Shown piece by piece: positions 42,844-53,161 of a DNA stretch of 64,000 nt (position 1 is the stretch's first letter; each line of letters begins with the position of its first letter). The notes below the pieces were generated by a model. The model ran no database searches and had not been told where the DNA came from. It was given only the letters and a program-made list of their open reading frames with translations. The translations under genes and the position numbers were made by a program. Source of the DNA: Lachnoclostridium sp. An169. GTDB lineage: Bacteria > Bacillota > Clostridia > Lachnospirales > Lachnospiraceae. The stretch lies in assembly GCF_002160525.1 (NCBI RefSeq), contig NZ_NFKT01000024.1, positions 1 through 64,000 on the forward strand, written 5' to 3'.

Positions 42844-42880
42844 TCCGACCGATAATCCATCAAAGAACCTCATTTTAAAA

Positions 42881-42896
42881 TGTTTCACGTGAAACA
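42881..42896. promoter_or_regulatory. parS: parS site 4
   Basis: Perfect TGTTTCACGTGAAACA palindrome, just before the hydrolase gene. Confidence 0.97.
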
Positions 42897-42965
42897 TTAT
42901 TTTCACTTTTCTTAAAATACTGATTGTAGTATAATAGAAATAAATACTGAAAGAGGGTGAGTCGA

Positions 42966-43928
42966 ATGAGTTTCAAAAAATTTCTTGGATACATGGCGCT
43001 GTTTACTGGAACGACGATTGGGGTTATGCATCTTGCCAACAGAATAATCCATTACATTTCTACGTCCGATAATCTTCTTGAAGAAGAAAAGAATGAATAC
43101 TATGACTGGAGATTTGGAAGAATTTCCTATAAGAAAAAAGGAACGGGAAGTCCGCTTCTTCTGATTCATGATCTGAATGTCTGTTCTTCATCATACGAGT
43201 GGAATAAAATTGAAAACGATTTATCAAAGCAGTATACAGTTTATACAATTGATCTGCTCGGCTGCGGCTGCTCCGACAGACCGCTTCTTACATATACGAA
43301 CTATTTGTATGTGCAGCTCATAACAGATTTTATAAAACACATAATCGGAGATAAAACGGATGTGATTGTTTCCGGCGAGTCTTCATCTTTTGTATTAATG
43401 GCTTGTTCAAATGATAATACAATTATCAACAGGATTATTATGATCAATCCTCAGAACATTGTAACCCTGGCAAAAGTACCAACAAAACGTTCAAAGATGA
43501 TAAAACACATCTTATCATCTCCCATTGTCGGTACATTTATCTACAATATAAAGATCAATAAGAAAACTGTGCGAAAAGCCCTTGCTTCAGCCTGCTACTA
43601 TGATCAGAATAAAATCACCGAGAAAGATATTCTCATTGCCGTTGAATCATCCCAGAAAGAGAAGACACATTCACGTTATCTGTATGCATGCCTGAAATCA
43701 CGTTATACAAACGCCAATGTGCTCTGTTCTCTTCCAAATCTGAACAACAGCATATTCATCATCACAGGAACAAATAATCCGGAAAACACACTGGCTGCCG
43801 GACAGTATCAGAATCATCTTCCTTCGATTGAAATCGTGGGGATTGATCATGCAAAGCAGTTTCCGCATATTGAAAAACCGGAAGAATTTATCGAGCAGGT
43901 AAATATACTCTTCTCCGACAGTGAATAA
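42966..43928 (+). CDS. membrane-anchored alpha/beta hydrolase
   Basis: The 320-residue protein has an N-terminal hydrophobic segment (about 5-22) and an alpha/beta hydrolase fold. The oxyanion region is LLLIHDLNVCSSSYEW, the nucleophile elbow VSGESSSF, and the catalytic His lies in GIDHAKQFPHIEKPEEF. The substrate is unknown. It is the only rightward gene between parS and the oriC-proximal leftward operon. GAGGG lies 8 nt before ATG 42966. Confidence 0.8.
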   Translation: MSFKKFLGYMALFTGTTIGVMHLANRIIHYISTSDNLLEEEKNEYYDWRFGRISYKKKGTGSPLLLIHDLNVCSSSYEWNKIENDLSKQYTVYTIDLLGCGCSDRPLLTYTNYLYVQLITDFIKHIIGDKTDVIVSGESSSFVLMACSNDNTIINRIIMINPQNIVTLAKVPTKRSKMIKHILSSPIVGTFIYNIKINKKTVRKALASACYYDQNKITEKDILIAVESSQKEKTHSRYLYACLKSRYTNANVLCSLPNLNNSIFIITGTNNPENTLAAGQYQNHLPSIEIVGIDHAKQFPHIEKPEEFIEQVNILFSDSE

Positions 43929-43944
43929 TTGATGTCAAAAAAAA

Positions 43945-43995
43945 CAACCGATGATTTAAGTAGATAATTTCCTTTATCTGTCAAATCATCGGTTG
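43945..43995. terminator. bidirectional terminator between the hydrolase and rsmG
   Basis: CAACCGATGATTT pairs exactly with AAATCATCGGTTG, with A-rich and T-rich flanks. Confidence 0.85.
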
Positions 43996-44025
43996 ATATT
44001 TTATTATTTTCTATTTCATATACAC

Positions 44026-44085
44026 ACTTTAATACAAACTTTAAATCAAGCTTTAATGCAGGCTTTAATACATGCTTTAATAATA
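44026..44085. repeat. 12-bp tandem repeat, five units
   Basis: CTTTAAT (one copy CTTTAAAT) begins at 44027, 44039, 44051, 44063 and 44075, exactly every 12 bp, with linkers such as ACAAA, GCAGG and ACATG. It lies directly downstream of the rsmG stop codon. Confidence 0.75.
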
Positions 44086-44087
44086 CC

Positions 44088-44810
44088 TTACTTCAACGGT
44101 TCTTTTCCCGGAACTCCGGCTTTTCTCGGATATTTCTTAGGTGTGCTCACTTTCTTGGATATTTTCACAAGCGCTCTTCCCATATCACTTCCGGGCAGGA
44201 CAAACTTATCAATCTTCTCTATCTTACCTCCCAGAATCTTTACAGCTTTCTCCGCCTCCCTGATCTCCTCATCGGATGAACCGCTCTTGTACGACACGAA
44301 ATTTCCGCCGCATCTTACAAAGGGAAGACAGTATTCACTCAGAGTTGCAAGATTCGCAACTGCTCTGGAAACACAGCAGTCAGACTTTTCTCTGTACTCC
44401 GCCTTTTTTGCAAGATCTTCTGCTCTACCGTGCACCGCTGATATATCATCCAGTTTCAGTTCACTGATCACTGTATCGAGGAATTTTACTCTTTTATTCA
44501 GAGAATCCAGCAGAGTCACATTGATATGCGGAAAGGCAATCTTAATCGGGATTCCTGGAAAACCTGCTCCTGTTCCTACATCGATCAGAGAATGCACGAA
44601 AGACAGATCCAGTACTCTTACAAGAGAAAGACTGTCTATAAAGTGTTTCAGCACAACCTCATCATAATCGGTTATTGCGGTAAGATTCATTACCTTATTC
44701 CATTCATTCAGAAGTTCATAATATCTGTCAAACTGACTGCACTGTTTTTCCGTCAGTTGAATCCCGTGCCAGTTTTTTTCATTATAAATACTTTTTTTCA
44801 CATTATCCAT
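44088..44810 (-). CDS. rsmG: 16S rRNA (guanine527-N7)-methyltransferase RsmG
   Basis: The 240-residue enzyme methylates G527 of 16S rRNA using SAM. The conserved NLTAITDYDEVVLKHFIDSL, SAM motif LIDVGTGAGFPGIPI, and VSRAVANLATLSEYCLPF are present. ATG 44810 gives the family length. It is last in the mnmE-mnmG-rsmG run typical of oriC regions. Confidence 0.95.
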   Translation of the reverse strand: MDNVKKSIYNEKNWHGIQLTEKQCSQFDRYYELLNEWNKVMNLTAITDYDEVVLKHFIDSLSLVRVLDLSFVHSLIDVGTGAGFPGIPIKIAFPHINVTLLDSLNKRVKFLDTVISELKLDDISAVHGRAEDLAKKAEYREKSDCCVSRAVANLATLSEYCLPFVRCGGNFVSYKSGSSDEEIREAEKAVKILGGKIEKIDKFVLPGSDMGRALVKISKKVSTPKKYPRKAGVPGKEPLK

Positions 44811-44843
44811 TATTTCACCACACTTATTCACATTTTTACAGAC

Positions 44844-46745
44844 TTATACACTCTTTTTTCCACCCAGATAAACAAGCAGTACGGATATATCTGCCGGTGA
44901 CACCCCGGATATTCTGGAAGCCTGTCCGATCGAAAGGGGACGTATCTGATTCAGTTTCTGTTTTGCCTCTATCCTGAGGCTCTGAATCTCGTCATAATTG
45001 ATATCTTCCGGAATAATCTTGTTCTCCATCTTTTTGAATTGCTCTACCTGCCGCATCTGCCTTTTGATATAACCGTCATACTTTATGTTAATATCTACCT
45101 GTTCGATAACATCCTCCGGAAGCTCCGGTCTGTTCTTATCGATCTCTCGGAGTTTTTCATAGGACAGTTCCGGTCTTCTGATCAGTTCAGCGAGTGTTGT
45201 TCCGGAAGAAAGGGGCGTGCTCCCCCATGATTCAAGGACTCGCTGAACTTCCGGAGATGTGCCGATATTCGTATGCTCCACACGATGAATTTCCTCATCG
45301 ATGAGCTTCTCCTTCAGAAGAAGCTTCTGATATCTTTCTTCACTGATCAGCCCCACTTCATACCCGATCTTTGTCAGACGGATATCTGCATTATCCTGTC
45401 TTAAGAGAAGCCTGTACTCTGCTCTTGAAGTCATCATACGGTATGGCTCATGACTCTCCTTTGTGACAAGATCATCAATCAGAACACCGATATATCCCTG
45501 AGACCGGTCTATGACAATTCCGTCTTTTCCCTGAAGTTTTCTCGCCGCATTAATTCCTGCAATCAATCCCTGTGCCGCTGCTTCCTCATATCCCGAACTG
45601 CCGTTAAACTGTCCTCCACTGAACAGTCCTTCTATATTCTTGAATTCCAGTGTGCTTTTCAACTGTCTGGCATCAATACAGTCATATTCTATAGCATACG
45701 CATTGCGAACTATTTTAGCATTTTCCAGTCCCGGTACACTTCTGTACATTGCATACTGTACATCTTCCGGAAGAGAACTTGACATACCTCCCACATACAT
45801 TTCGTTTGTGTGAAGTCCTTCCGGTTCGATAAAGACCTGATGCCGGTTCTTGTCCGGAAACTTTACAACCTTATCCTCTATGGACGGACAGTATCTCGGC
45901 CCCGTCCCCTCAATCGCCCCGGAAAACAATGGCGAACGGTCCAGATTTCTGCGGATAATCTCATGCGTATTTTCATTTGTATAAGTGAGCCAGCAGGATG
46001 CCTGCTCGATCTGTACGTCTTCCGGATCCGTGGTAAAAGAAAACGGTACTACTCTCTCGTCACCCTTCTGCTCTTCCATTTTACTGAAGTCAATAGATTT
46101 TTTATCAATCCTGGCAGGAGTTCCTGTCTTGAATCTGTACATTTTCACTCCCAGAGCCTTCAGGCTGTCCGTGAGGTAATTGGCGCTCTGCAGTCCGTTC
46201 GGGCCGGTATAGGTACTCACATCTCCGTAAATACATCTTGCTTTCAGATAGGTTCCGGTGCAAAGAACAACAGCCCTGCAGTGATAGACTGCTCCGGAGT
46301 AGGTCTGTACGCCGGTAACTTTTCCGTCCTCTGCAAGAATATCCGTCACTTCCATCTGACGGATATCAAGATTCTCCTGATTTTCCAGTACCTGACGCAT
46401 CGCCCTGCTGTACTCCGCCTTGTCCGCCTGTGCCCTCAGTGAGTGAACCGCCGGTCCTTTCGAACTGTTAAGCATCTTTGACTGAATAAATGTACGGTCT
46501 ATGACCTTCCCCATCTCTCCGCCGAGAGCATCTACTTCCCTTACCAGATGTCCCTTTGAACTGCCTCCTATATTGGGATTACATGGCATCAGTGCAATAC
46601 TGTCCACACTCACTGTAAATATAACTGTTTTAAATCCAAGACGCGCCGCCGCAAGGGCTGCCTCGCATCCGGCATGCCCCGCTCCTACCACGGCAATATC
46701 ATACTCGTCTTTATTTACCCATACAGAATTTGCTGAATATTTCAT
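44844..46745 (-). CDS. mnmG: tRNA uridine 5-carboxymethylaminomethyl modification enzyme MnmG
   Basis: The 633-residue FAD protein forms the wobble-uridine modification complex with MnmE. The FAD-binding [19 protein letters not shown] is at the start, with [20 protein letters not shown] and [21 protein letters not shown] further in. The C-terminal helical domain ends with [19 protein letters not shown]. Its 5' end overlaps mnmE. Confidence 0.97.
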   Translation of the reverse strand: MKYSANSVWVNKDEYDIAVVGAGHAGCEAALAAARLGFKTVIFTVSVDSIALMPCNPNIGGSSKGHLVREVDALGGEMGKVIDRTFIQSKMLNSSKGPAVHSLRAQADKAEYSRAMRQVLENQENLDIRQMEVTDILAEDGKVTGVQTYSGAVYHCRAVVLCTGTYLKARCIYGDVSTYTGPNGLQSANYLTDSLKALGVKMYRFKTGTPARIDKKSIDFSKMEEQKGDERVVPFSFTTDPEDVQIEQASCWLTYTNENTHEIIRRNLDRSPLFSGAIEGTGPRYCPSIEDKVVKFPDKNRHQVFIEPEGLHTNEMYVGGMSSSLPEDVQYAMYRSVPGLENAKIVRNAYAIEYDCIDARQLKSTLEFKNIEGLFSGGQFNGSSGYEEAAAQGLIAGINAARKLQGKDGIVIDRSQGYIGVLIDDLVTKESHEPYRMMTSRAEYRLLLRQDNADIRLTKIGYEVGLISEERYQKLLLKEKLIDEEIHRVEHTNIGTSPEVQRVLESWGSTPLSSGTTLAELIRRPELSYEKLREIDKNRPELPEDVIEQVDINIKYDGYIKRQMRQVEQFKKMENKIIPEDINYDEIQSLRIEAKQKLNQIRPLSIGQASRISGVSPADISVLLVYLGGKKSV

Positions 46746-48117
46746 TGATCAAATCTTCTCCTACTGAATCTCCTGTTATTCTTCCAAGCGCTTCATATGC
46801 ATCCATCAGATCAATCGAATAGAAATCCTCCGGCATACCGTTTTCGATGCTTCCAATTACTTTTTTCATACTCTCCCGCGCATCCGTCAGGGCACTTTTC
46901 TGCCTTGCATTTGTAATATAGACTTCATCGTTAAACGAGATACTTCCCTTCAGGAACATTTTTTCCACCGTCTTCTCCAGTTCGCTGATTCCCTGCTCTT
47001 CCTTTGCGGAAATCTCGATCACCGGTATCTCTGAAAGGTCTGCATTTTTATCATTTATCCACACTGTCCGGATTCTTTCCCGCATCTTATCCACATCTAC
47101 CACTGTTTTCAGATCGGATTTGTTTAAAAGTATGATAACCTTTTTATCCCGGATCAGATCCAGAATCTTATCATCGTCCTCATCCAGTTCTTCGGACGCA
47201 TCTACAACGTAGATCACGAGGTCCGCATTCCGCGCATAGTCCTTCGCCTTATCCACACCCATTTTTTCTACAATATCTTCCGTCTGCCTGATGCCCGCCG
47301 TGTCGATAATATTCAGGCTGAGCCCTTTCAGATGAATCTGTTCTTCCAGGGCGTCCCTTGTAGTTCCGGCAATCTCTGTCACAATCGCCCGGTCATACCC
47401 CATGAGAACATTCAGGAGGGATGACTTTCCCGCATTCGGCTTTCCCAGTATGACGGTCTGGATCCCTTCCCTCATAATTCTTCCGTCATCTGATGATAAA
47501 ATCAGCCTGTCCAGTTCAGAAACAATCTTCTCCGCCGCTGTTTTCAACGTATCCCCATATCCGTCCACACTGATATGTTCCGGGTCATCCAGCGCACTCT
47601 CTATGAAAGCCGTATGATAGATGATTTCATTTCTTATGTCGTTGATTCTATTTTTTACGCTGCCCTTCAACTGGCTGATCGAACTTTTCCTTGCGTACTC
47701 GTTTCTGGATGTGATCAGATCGCTGACTGCCTCTGCCTGGGAAAGATCCATCTTGCCATTGAGAAATGCTCTCTTCGTAAACTCCCCCGGCTCTGCCGGC
47801 CTCACTCCGTTTTTCAGCACAGTCTCAAGAACTCTGCGCACCACAAATGTACCGCCGTGGCAGTTGATCTCAATCGTGTCCTCCCCCGTATACGTGTGGG
47901 GAGCCCTCATTGCCATGACAAGTACCTGGTCAATCTCTTCCTCTCCATCGTAAATATGCCCGTAATGAATCGTGTGGCTTTTTACATCCGAGACTTTTTC
48001 CCTGCCTCTGAATATCCTGTCCGCTGCCGGAAAAGCCTCCTCGCCGCTGATCCTCACGATCCCGATCCCGGAGTTCGTCATTCCTGTCGATATCGCCGCG
48101 ATCGTCTCTCTCTCCAT
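46711..48117 (-). CDS. mnmE: tRNA modification GTPase MnmE
   Basis: The 468-residue protein has an N-terminal tetrahydrofolate-binding domain, a helical domain and an inserted G domain with [22 protein letters not shown] and NKSD. It ends with the catalytic CMGK (CxGK) motif. It acts with MnmG on tRNA wobble uridines. The 3' end overlaps the mnmG start by 35 bp. Confidence 0.97.
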   Translation of the reverse strand: MERETIAAISTGMTNSGIGIVRISGEEAFPAADRIFRGREKVSDVKSHTIHYGHIYDGEEEIDQVLVMAMRAPHTYTGEDTIEINCHGGTFVVRRVLETVLKNGVRPAEPGEFTKRAFLNGKMDLSQAEAVSDLITSRNEYARKSSISQLKGSVKNRINDIRNEIIYHTAFIESALDDPEHISVDGYGDTLKTAAEKIVSELDRLILSSDDGRIMREGIQTVILGKPNAGKSSLLNVLMGYDRAIVTEIAGTTRDALEEQIHLKGLSLNIIDTAGIRQTEDIVEKMGVDKAKDYARNADLVIYVVDASEELDEDDDKILDLIRDKKVIILLNKSDLKTVVDVDKMRERIRTVWINDKNADLSEIPVIEISAKEEQGISELEKTVEKMFLKGSISFNDEVYITNARQKSALTDARESMKKVIGSIENGMPEDFYSIDLMDAYEALGRITGDSVGEDLINEIFSKFCMGK

Positions 48118-48142
48118 GATATATCAACCTCCTTCACGCACA

Positions 48143-48195
48143 AAAGGACGTTTTGCCGTCTTCACGAAAGTCTCGTGAAGCGTAAAACGTCCTTT
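48143..48195 (-). terminator. hairpin between jag and mnmE
   Basis: AAAGGACGTTTT...AAAACGTCCTTT with an inner TTCACGA/TCGTGAA stem. It is symmetric and could reduce read-through from jag into mnmE. Confidence 0.7.
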
Positions 48196-48219
48196 CGCTT
48201 CAGAACAAAATCTGAAAAA

Positions 48220-49122
48220 CTATCTCTTCAGAGTAACTACAACTTTTCTGTAAGGTTCTTCTCCCTCGCTGTGGGTCGTCACATACGGATCCGACTGCAG
48301 CGCGGAATGGATGATTCTCCGCTCATACGGATTCATGGGCTCAAGTGCAACCGGTCTTCTCGTTCTCTTCACCTTGTGTGCGATATTCTTTGCCAGATGC
48401 TTCAAAGTCTCTTCTCTTCTCGAACGGTAATTCTCCGTATCAAGTTTCACTCTTACATAGCCTTCCTGGTGCTTGTTCGCGACACGGTTTGCAAGATACT
48501 GCAGAGCGTCCAGAGTCTGTCCTCTCTTTCCGATGAGAATCCCCATATGCTCCCCCTTCATGTCGATAAACAGGGCGCCGTCGCTGTCAATCTCGGAGTG
48601 AATCTCAACTTCCATATTCATGGCCGTAAGCGTATCCCTGATGAATTTCTCAACTGCCTGGATCGTCTCATCCTCCACTTTTGCAAGCTCGATTTCTTCC
48701 CTTTTTCCTTCTGTCTGTACTTCCTGCGGCTGGGGTGCTTCCTTTTTCTTTTCTTTCTTTTTATCTTTCTTTGGTTCTCTTTTTATTTCTTTTTTCTCTT
48801 TTTTCCTTACTTCTGTCTCTTTCTCAGCTTCGTCCTTTGTCTCCTGCTCCTCTTTCTCTTCCTTCATCTGAACAGGCTTTTCGTCCTTTTCTTCTTTTTC
48901 TTCCTTTAAGAAATCCATTGAGAAGATATCTTCTTCCGGTTCGGGCTCTTCCTTTTTCCAGGCTTCGATTACCGCCTGTTTCATGCCGATTCCCAGAAAT
49001 CCCGGGCTTCCTTTTTCAATTACGTCATATTCAAGTCTGTCGCTTGTAACGCCCAACTGAATCAATGCTTCTGTGATTGCATCGTCAACTGTCTTTGCTG
49101 ATACCCTGATACTTCCTTTCAT
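48220..49122 (-). CDS. jag: RNA-binding protein KhpB (Jag/SpoIIIJ-associated)
   Basis: The 300-residue protein has an N-terminal Jag_N domain (residues 1-50), a long Lys/Glu-rich linker (about 70-150), then KH (ILIGKRGQTLDALQYLANRV) and R3H (MNPYERRIIHSALQSD) domains. KhpB binds RNA and influences cell division and elongation genes. The linker is much longer and more charged than in B. subtilis. It follows yidC as usual. Confidence 0.93.
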   Translation of the reverse strand: MKGSIRVSAKTVDDAITEALIQLGVTSDRLEYDVIEKGSPGFLGIGMKQAVIEAWKKEEPEPEEDIFSMDFLKEEKEEKDEKPVQMKEEKEEQETKDEAEKETEVRKKEKKEIKREPKKDKKKEKKKEAPQPQEVQTEGKREEIELAKVEDETIQAVEKFIRDTLTAMNMEVEIHSEIDSDGALFIDMKGEHMGILIGKRGQTLDALQYLANRVANKHQEGYVRVKLDTENYRSRREETLKHLAKNIAHKVKRTRRPVALEPMNPYERRIIHSALQSDPYVTTHSEGEEPYRKVVVTLKR

Positions 49123-49185
49123 CCCGATTCCTTCCTTTCTCCTGCTCAGACGCCCTGCCTTCAGGCGTCTGCTGCGGACAGACGA

Positions 49186-50541
49186 CTATTTTTTCCGTTT
49201 ACTCTTGTTCTTAGTCTCTTTCTTGTCTTCACTGCTGCTCTCATCAGCAGGTGTCTCTGTAGCAAGACCGCTGTTATATCTGCTTACCAGATTTGCCTTT
49301 GCCGTAAGGCTTCCCGGTTTCGCGTTCATCGCTCTTTGCTGGGTCTGTCTTAACTTCTCTTCTTTTTCAGCATCCGTAAGTCCTGTCTGCTGTCTGGAAG
49401 TATTTCCTACATTCCTTGTGCTCGTCAGCGCCATGCGGTTGATCTCCTTCGCAGAGGTACCTTTCTTCTCGCGCTTTTTCTGAGCCTTCTTCTGATTTTC
49501 CTTAATAATATCTTCCACAGATTTCTTGCTGAGATATTTATTGATTGCGAGCTGCTGCACACATCTTACCACAGCACTGGCAGCCCAGTAAAGTCCCATA
49601 CCTGCCGGCATTGTAAATCCGATAAATACGGAGAACAGCGGCATCGTATATGTCATTGTCTTCATGGACGCTGCCATCGGGTTGTCCTGGCTGTTTCCCG
49701 TGGACGGCTGCTGCGCCGATGTAAGTTTTACACTGATAAACTGTGTGAGACCTGCCAGGATCGGAATGATAACCGCCAGAATGATTCCCGTGAAAGATCT
49801 ATTGTGGAATGCATTCGTCAGCAGAGTGATCGGCGCCTCACCGATGTTGATACCGATAAAACTGTTCAGGTGTGTAACCTGGTCCATCGTTGAATGGGCA
49901 ATATCGGAAATGGACGGGATCTGATCGATCAGCTGTCCCCAGGTTGCATCCTGGAACTTGTACAGTACATTTACGATCGTGCTTGCCTTGCTGTAATCAT
50001 AGGAATCCGGATTCATCAGAACCGGACTTGCAGAACCGATGGTCTCCATGATGGACTGCCATCCGTCTGTCGCCATAATCGCTTCCACAACCGGCTCGTA
50101 AACTTTTCTCACACCGGACACATATCTCGGAATATTGTAAACAACCGGGTACAGTGCAAAGAGAATCGGCATCTGGATCAGAAGCGGAAGACATCCGCCC
50201 GACATTGACGTGCCGTACTTCTCATAGACCATCTTCATCTCATCCTGCTGCTTGAGCATGGACGCCTGGTCTTTCTTTCCTTCATACTTTTTCTGGATTT
50301 TCTGAATTTCAGGCTGCATTACCGCCGACATCTTGGAATATTTCTGCTGCTTGATGGTAAGCGGTATCATCAGTGAATAAACAATCACCGTAAAGATGAT
50401 AATACAGATACCGATATTCTCGATACCGATCGCACTCATTACATTGTAGATACCGTTCATGATCTGACCAAGCAGCCATGCAATCTGCCCGATGATCGGC
50501 CAGTCCCCATAGCCCGAGGCTAAAAGTCCATAAACTTCCAT
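49186..50541 (-). CDS. yidC: membrane protein insertase YidC/OxaA
   Basis: The 451-residue protein has five to six membrane helices and the YidC core GGCLPLLIQMPILFALYPVV and FIGFTMPAGMGLYWA. The basic tail (370-451, rich in Lys, Ser and Thr) is long. No lipobox is visible. It inserts membrane proteins with or without SecYEG, and sits in the rnpA-yidD-yidC-jag operon. Confidence 0.95.
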   Translation of the reverse strand: MEVYGLLASGYGDWPIIGQIAWLLGQIMNGIYNVMSAIGIENIGICIIIFTVIVYSLMIPLTIKQQKYSKMSAVMQPEIQKIQKKYEGKKDQASMLKQQDEMKMVYEKYGTSMSGGCLPLLIQMPILFALYPVVYNIPRYVSGVRKVYEPVVEAIMATDGWQSIMETIGSASPVLMNPDSYDYSKASTIVNVLYKFQDATWGQLIDQIPSISDIAHSTMDQVTHLNSFIGINIGEAPITLLTNAFHNRSFTGIILAVIIPILAGLTQFISVKLTSAQQPSTGNSQDNPMAASMKTMTYTMPLFSVFIGFTMPAGMGLYWAASAVVRCVQQLAINKYLSKKSVEDIIKENQKKAQKKREKKGTSAKEINRMALTSTRNVGNTSRQQTGLTDAEKEEKLRQTQQRAMNAKPGSLTAKANLVSRYNSGLATETPADESSSEDKKETKNKSKRKK

Positions 50542-50553
50542 TACTTATCCTCC

Positions 50554-50766
50554 TTAAGGTACCGGATCATATCCGCCTTTTGAAAATGGATTGCAGCGCA
50601 GGATCCGCCAGAGCGCCATTGCGCCGCCCTTTAAAGCCCCGTATTTCTCAATCGCCTCAAGACCGTACTGAGAACACGTCGGATAATACTTACAGGTGCT
50701 GTACCCTTTCAGACCGGATAAATATTTTCTGTAAAACCGGATCATGCCTATGAGGATCCGTTTCAT
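50554..50766 (-). CDS. yidD: membrane protein insertion efficiency factor YidD
   Basis: The 70-residue protein has the YidD signature [21 protein letters not shown] and [21 protein letters not shown] 50766 is chosen for its spacing to GGAAG. It lies between rnpA and yidC, as in most bacteria. Confidence 0.93.
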   Translation of the reverse strand: MKRILIGMIRFYRKYLSGLKGYSTCKYYPTCSQYGLEAIEKYGALKGGAMALWRILRCNPFSKGGYDPVP

Positions 50767-50800
50767 CCGCGCCACTTCCTTCTGTAGATTTATTGTCGTC

Positions 50801-51139
50801 CTAAGGGACGTATATATTATGAAGTTTTCCGAGATGGATCAGCGCACTTTCAATCTCATGATACCCTTTTTCTCCTGCGCTCTTTCTTGCTATAACAATA
50901 ATATCATACCCACTTCGGAAATGAACTTCTGACAGTCTGTAGCTCTCTCTGATCAGTCTTGTGAGACGGTGCCTCACAACACTGTTTCCTACTTTCTTGC
51001 TGACGGAGATTCCGAGGCGGTTCCTGTCTGTATTATTCGGAAGAATATACATAACAAGGTAACTGTTGGCCACGGATTTCCCCTTTCTGTAAACAATCTG
51101 AAAATCTTTATTTTTCTTTAAAGATTCGGAAAATTTCAT
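50801..51139 (-). CDS. rnpA: ribonuclease P protein component
   Basis: The 112-residue basic protein assists RNase P in tRNA 5' maturation. The RNR motif is seen as [21 protein letters not shown], and the C-terminal domain has [13 protein letters not shown] 51139 follows AGAGG. It is downstream of rpmH. Confidence 0.95.
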   Translation of the reverse strand: MKFSESLKKNKDFQIVYRKGKSVANSYLVMYILPNNTDRNRLGISVSKKVGNSVVRHRLTRLIRESYRLSEVHFRSGYDIIVIARKSAGEKGYHEIESALIHLGKLHNIYVP

Positions 51140-51197
51140 CAATACCTCTTCAATATTAACTAATAATAAATAGAAGAAAAGGCCACATATCTGCGGC

Positions 51198-51332
51198 CTA
51201 AGCTGATAACTGTTTTCTCCCTTTTGCTCTTCTGGCAGCTAAAACTTTTCTTCCGCCCGGTGTGCTCATTCTTGCTCTGAATCCATGAACTTTTGATCTG
51301 GATCTTTTCTTCGGCTGAAATGTCATCTTCAT
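51198..51332 (-). CDS. rpmH: 50S ribosomal protein L34
   Basis: The 44-residue protein reads [20 protein letters not shown] and ends GRKQLSA, the full L34 sequence. A second ATG at 51326 has better spacing to GAGG and could be the true start. It lies next to oriC and leads the leftward operon. Confidence 0.95.
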   Translation of the reverse strand: MKMTFQPKKRSRSKVHGFRARMSTPGGRKVLAARRAKGRKQLSA

Positions 51333-51489
51333 TCCTCATACACCTCCCTTTTCTGTTATACTTATTAAAGTATTCACAATAATTATCATTCTCCCGTATC
51401 TTTTTCTCCCAAAAGACACTGCTCTTAATTATAGTTAAAAAATGGCTGTAAGTCAAGCAAAATCAGCGTTTTTTCGCTGTTTTTCATTT

Positions 51490-51703
51490 TGTCCTCCATT
51501 TTTCACCATGCCTGTGTGGAAAACTTTGCAGATATCCCATAAATATCCAATAGTTATCCACAAGTTTTCCACATTTGTTGATAACTTGTGGATAACTATT
51601 GGATAAATACAAAATAACGTGTTGAAAAAAATAAATTTTATCTGGAAAACTACCCGGGGAGCGGTTTAAAGATGTTAATAAAGTTATGAACACGGATTTT
51701 TCG
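51490..51703. other. oriC: oriC, part 1 (rpmH-dnaA interval)
   Basis: Two perfect DnaA boxes, TTATCCACA at 51554-51562 and TGTGGATAA at 51587-51595, lie in the arms of an exact 20-bp inverted repeat (51547-51566 with 51583-51602). TGTGGAAAA near 51519 is a weaker box. AT-rich sequence follows, suitable for unwinding. With part 2 after dnaA this forms a two-part origin. Confidence 0.85.
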
Positions 51704-51732
51704 TTGCTTATGCCAACATTTTGATGTAAAAT
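51704..51732 (+). promoter_or_regulatory. dnaA promoter
   Basis: TTGCTT (51704-51709), 17 nt, TAAAAT (51727-51732), about 58 nt before the dnaA start. Confidence 0.65.
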
Positions 51733-51790
51733 GTAGTAGAGAGATTTTGCCTTCATATCTCTCTATTATATTGATTAGGAGTTACTTTTG

Positions 51791-53161
51791 ATGAACATTG
51801 TAGAACAGAACTGGGATCAGATACTGAATAAGATGAAACTTGAGTACTGCTCATCCAATATTTCCTATAATACATGGATAGCGCCTCTGACTGTGTATGA
51901 AGTAAAAGACAACACGGTTTATATTCTTGTAAAATTAAGGGCAAGCCTTGAACATATTGAAGAAAAATATCTGCTCCCATTCAAAGTCTGCATTGCAGAA
52001 GTAACCGGGATCGAATATGAGGTCGCGTTTGTCACGGACAACCAGACCGTCCTTCAGGAAAAGAAGGAGAATATTATTAAGAAAAACAAGGTCAATGCCC
52101 TTTATGAAAATGCAAACCTTAATCCCAAATATACATTTGATACTTTTGTCGTGGGAAGCAACAATAATTTCGCACATGCTGCTTCTCTCGCGGTGGCGGA
52201 ATCTCCGGGCGAGATCTACAATCCTCTCTTTATATATGGAGGCGTAGGTCTTGGGAAAACCCACCTGATGCATTCCATCGCCCACTATATTCTGGAGAAC
52301 GATCCCTCAAAGAAAGTTCTCTATGTCACAAGTGAGACTTTTACCAACGAGCTGATCGATGCCCTGAAAGTCGGTAAAAACGGAAATGAGCTGGCAATGA
52401 CCACTTTCCGTGAAAAATACAGAAACAACGATGTGCTTCTCATCGATGATATCCAGTTTATCATCGGTAAGGAAAGTACCCAGGAAGAATTTTTCCACAC
52501 ATTTAACCACCTTCATGTATCCGGAAAACAGATCATCATCTCCAGTGATAAGCCGCCGAAAGATATTGAAACTCTTGAGGCCAGACTCCGTACCCGTTTC
52601 GAGTGGGGACTGATCGCGGATATCTCCTCCCCGGACTATGAGACGAGGATGGCGATCCTCAGGAAGAAAGAAGAACTTGACGGACTGGAGCGTTATCACA
52701 TTCCGGATGAAGTCATGCAGTACATTGCCAATAATATCAAGTCAAATATCCGTGAGCTGGAAGGGTCGCTTAACAAGCTGATCGCCCTCTCCAACCTTGA
52801 GAACAAACCTATCGATATTCCGCTTGCTGCGGAAGCTCTCAAGGATATGATCTCCCCGGACAACAACCGGGTGATCACTCCGGAACTGATTCTGGAAGTT
52901 GTCTCGGAACACTTTAACATCCCTGTCTCTGAACTGAAAGGGAAGAAAAGGAACTCCGAGATCGTTCTTCCGCGCCAGATCGTCATGTATCTGTGCCGGG
53001 AGATGACCGACACAGCGCTGAAATCCATCGGCGCCCTTCTGGGCGGGAAGGACCATGCGTCCATCAGCCACGGAGTCAAGAAAATTGAGAAGGACCTTAA
53101 GACAGACGAGGCCCTTAACAATACTGTGAATATCATAAAGAAGAAAATTAACCCTGTATAA
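51791..53161 (+). CDS. dnaA: chromosomal replication initiator DnaA
   Basis: The 456-residue AAA+ protein has domain I (1-80), a short linker, Walker A GVGLGKTHLMH, Walker B VLLIDDIQF, and the DNA-binding domain IV with GGKDHASISHGVKKIEKD. It melts oriC when bound to ATP. ATG 51791 follows AGGAG by 9 nt. Confidence 0.98.
   Translation: MNIVEQNWDQILNKMKLEYCSSNISYNTWIAPLTVYEVKDNTVYILVKLRASLEHIEEKYLLPFKVCIAEVTGIEYEVAFVTDNQTVLQEKKENIIKKNKVNALYENANLNPKYTFDTFVVGSNNNFAHAASLAVAESPGEIYNPLFIYGGVGLGKTHLMHSIAHYILENDPSKKVLYVTSETFTNELIDALKVGKNGNELAMTTFREKYRNNDVLLIDDIQFIIGKESTQEEFFHTFNHLHVSGKQIIISSDKPPKDIETLEARLRTRFEWGLIADISSPDYETRMAILRKKEELDGLERYHIPDEVMQYIANNIKSNIRELEGSLNKLIALSNLENKPIDIPLAAEALKDMISPDNNRVITPELILEVVSEHFNIPVSELKGKKRNSEIVLPRQIVMYLCREMTDTALKSIGALLGGKDHASISHGVKKIEKDLKTDEALNNTVNIIKKKINPV

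Noticed and set aside
42627-42863. 78-codon minus-strand frame in the parS interval
   Set aside because: It runs through the long hairpin and lacks a ribosome binding site or any conserved feature.
47575-48909. 444-codon plus-strand open frame opposite mnmE and jag
   Set aside because: Antisense shadow; the C-terminal poly-Phe/Leu run is the reverse of the Lys/Glu-rich Jag linker.
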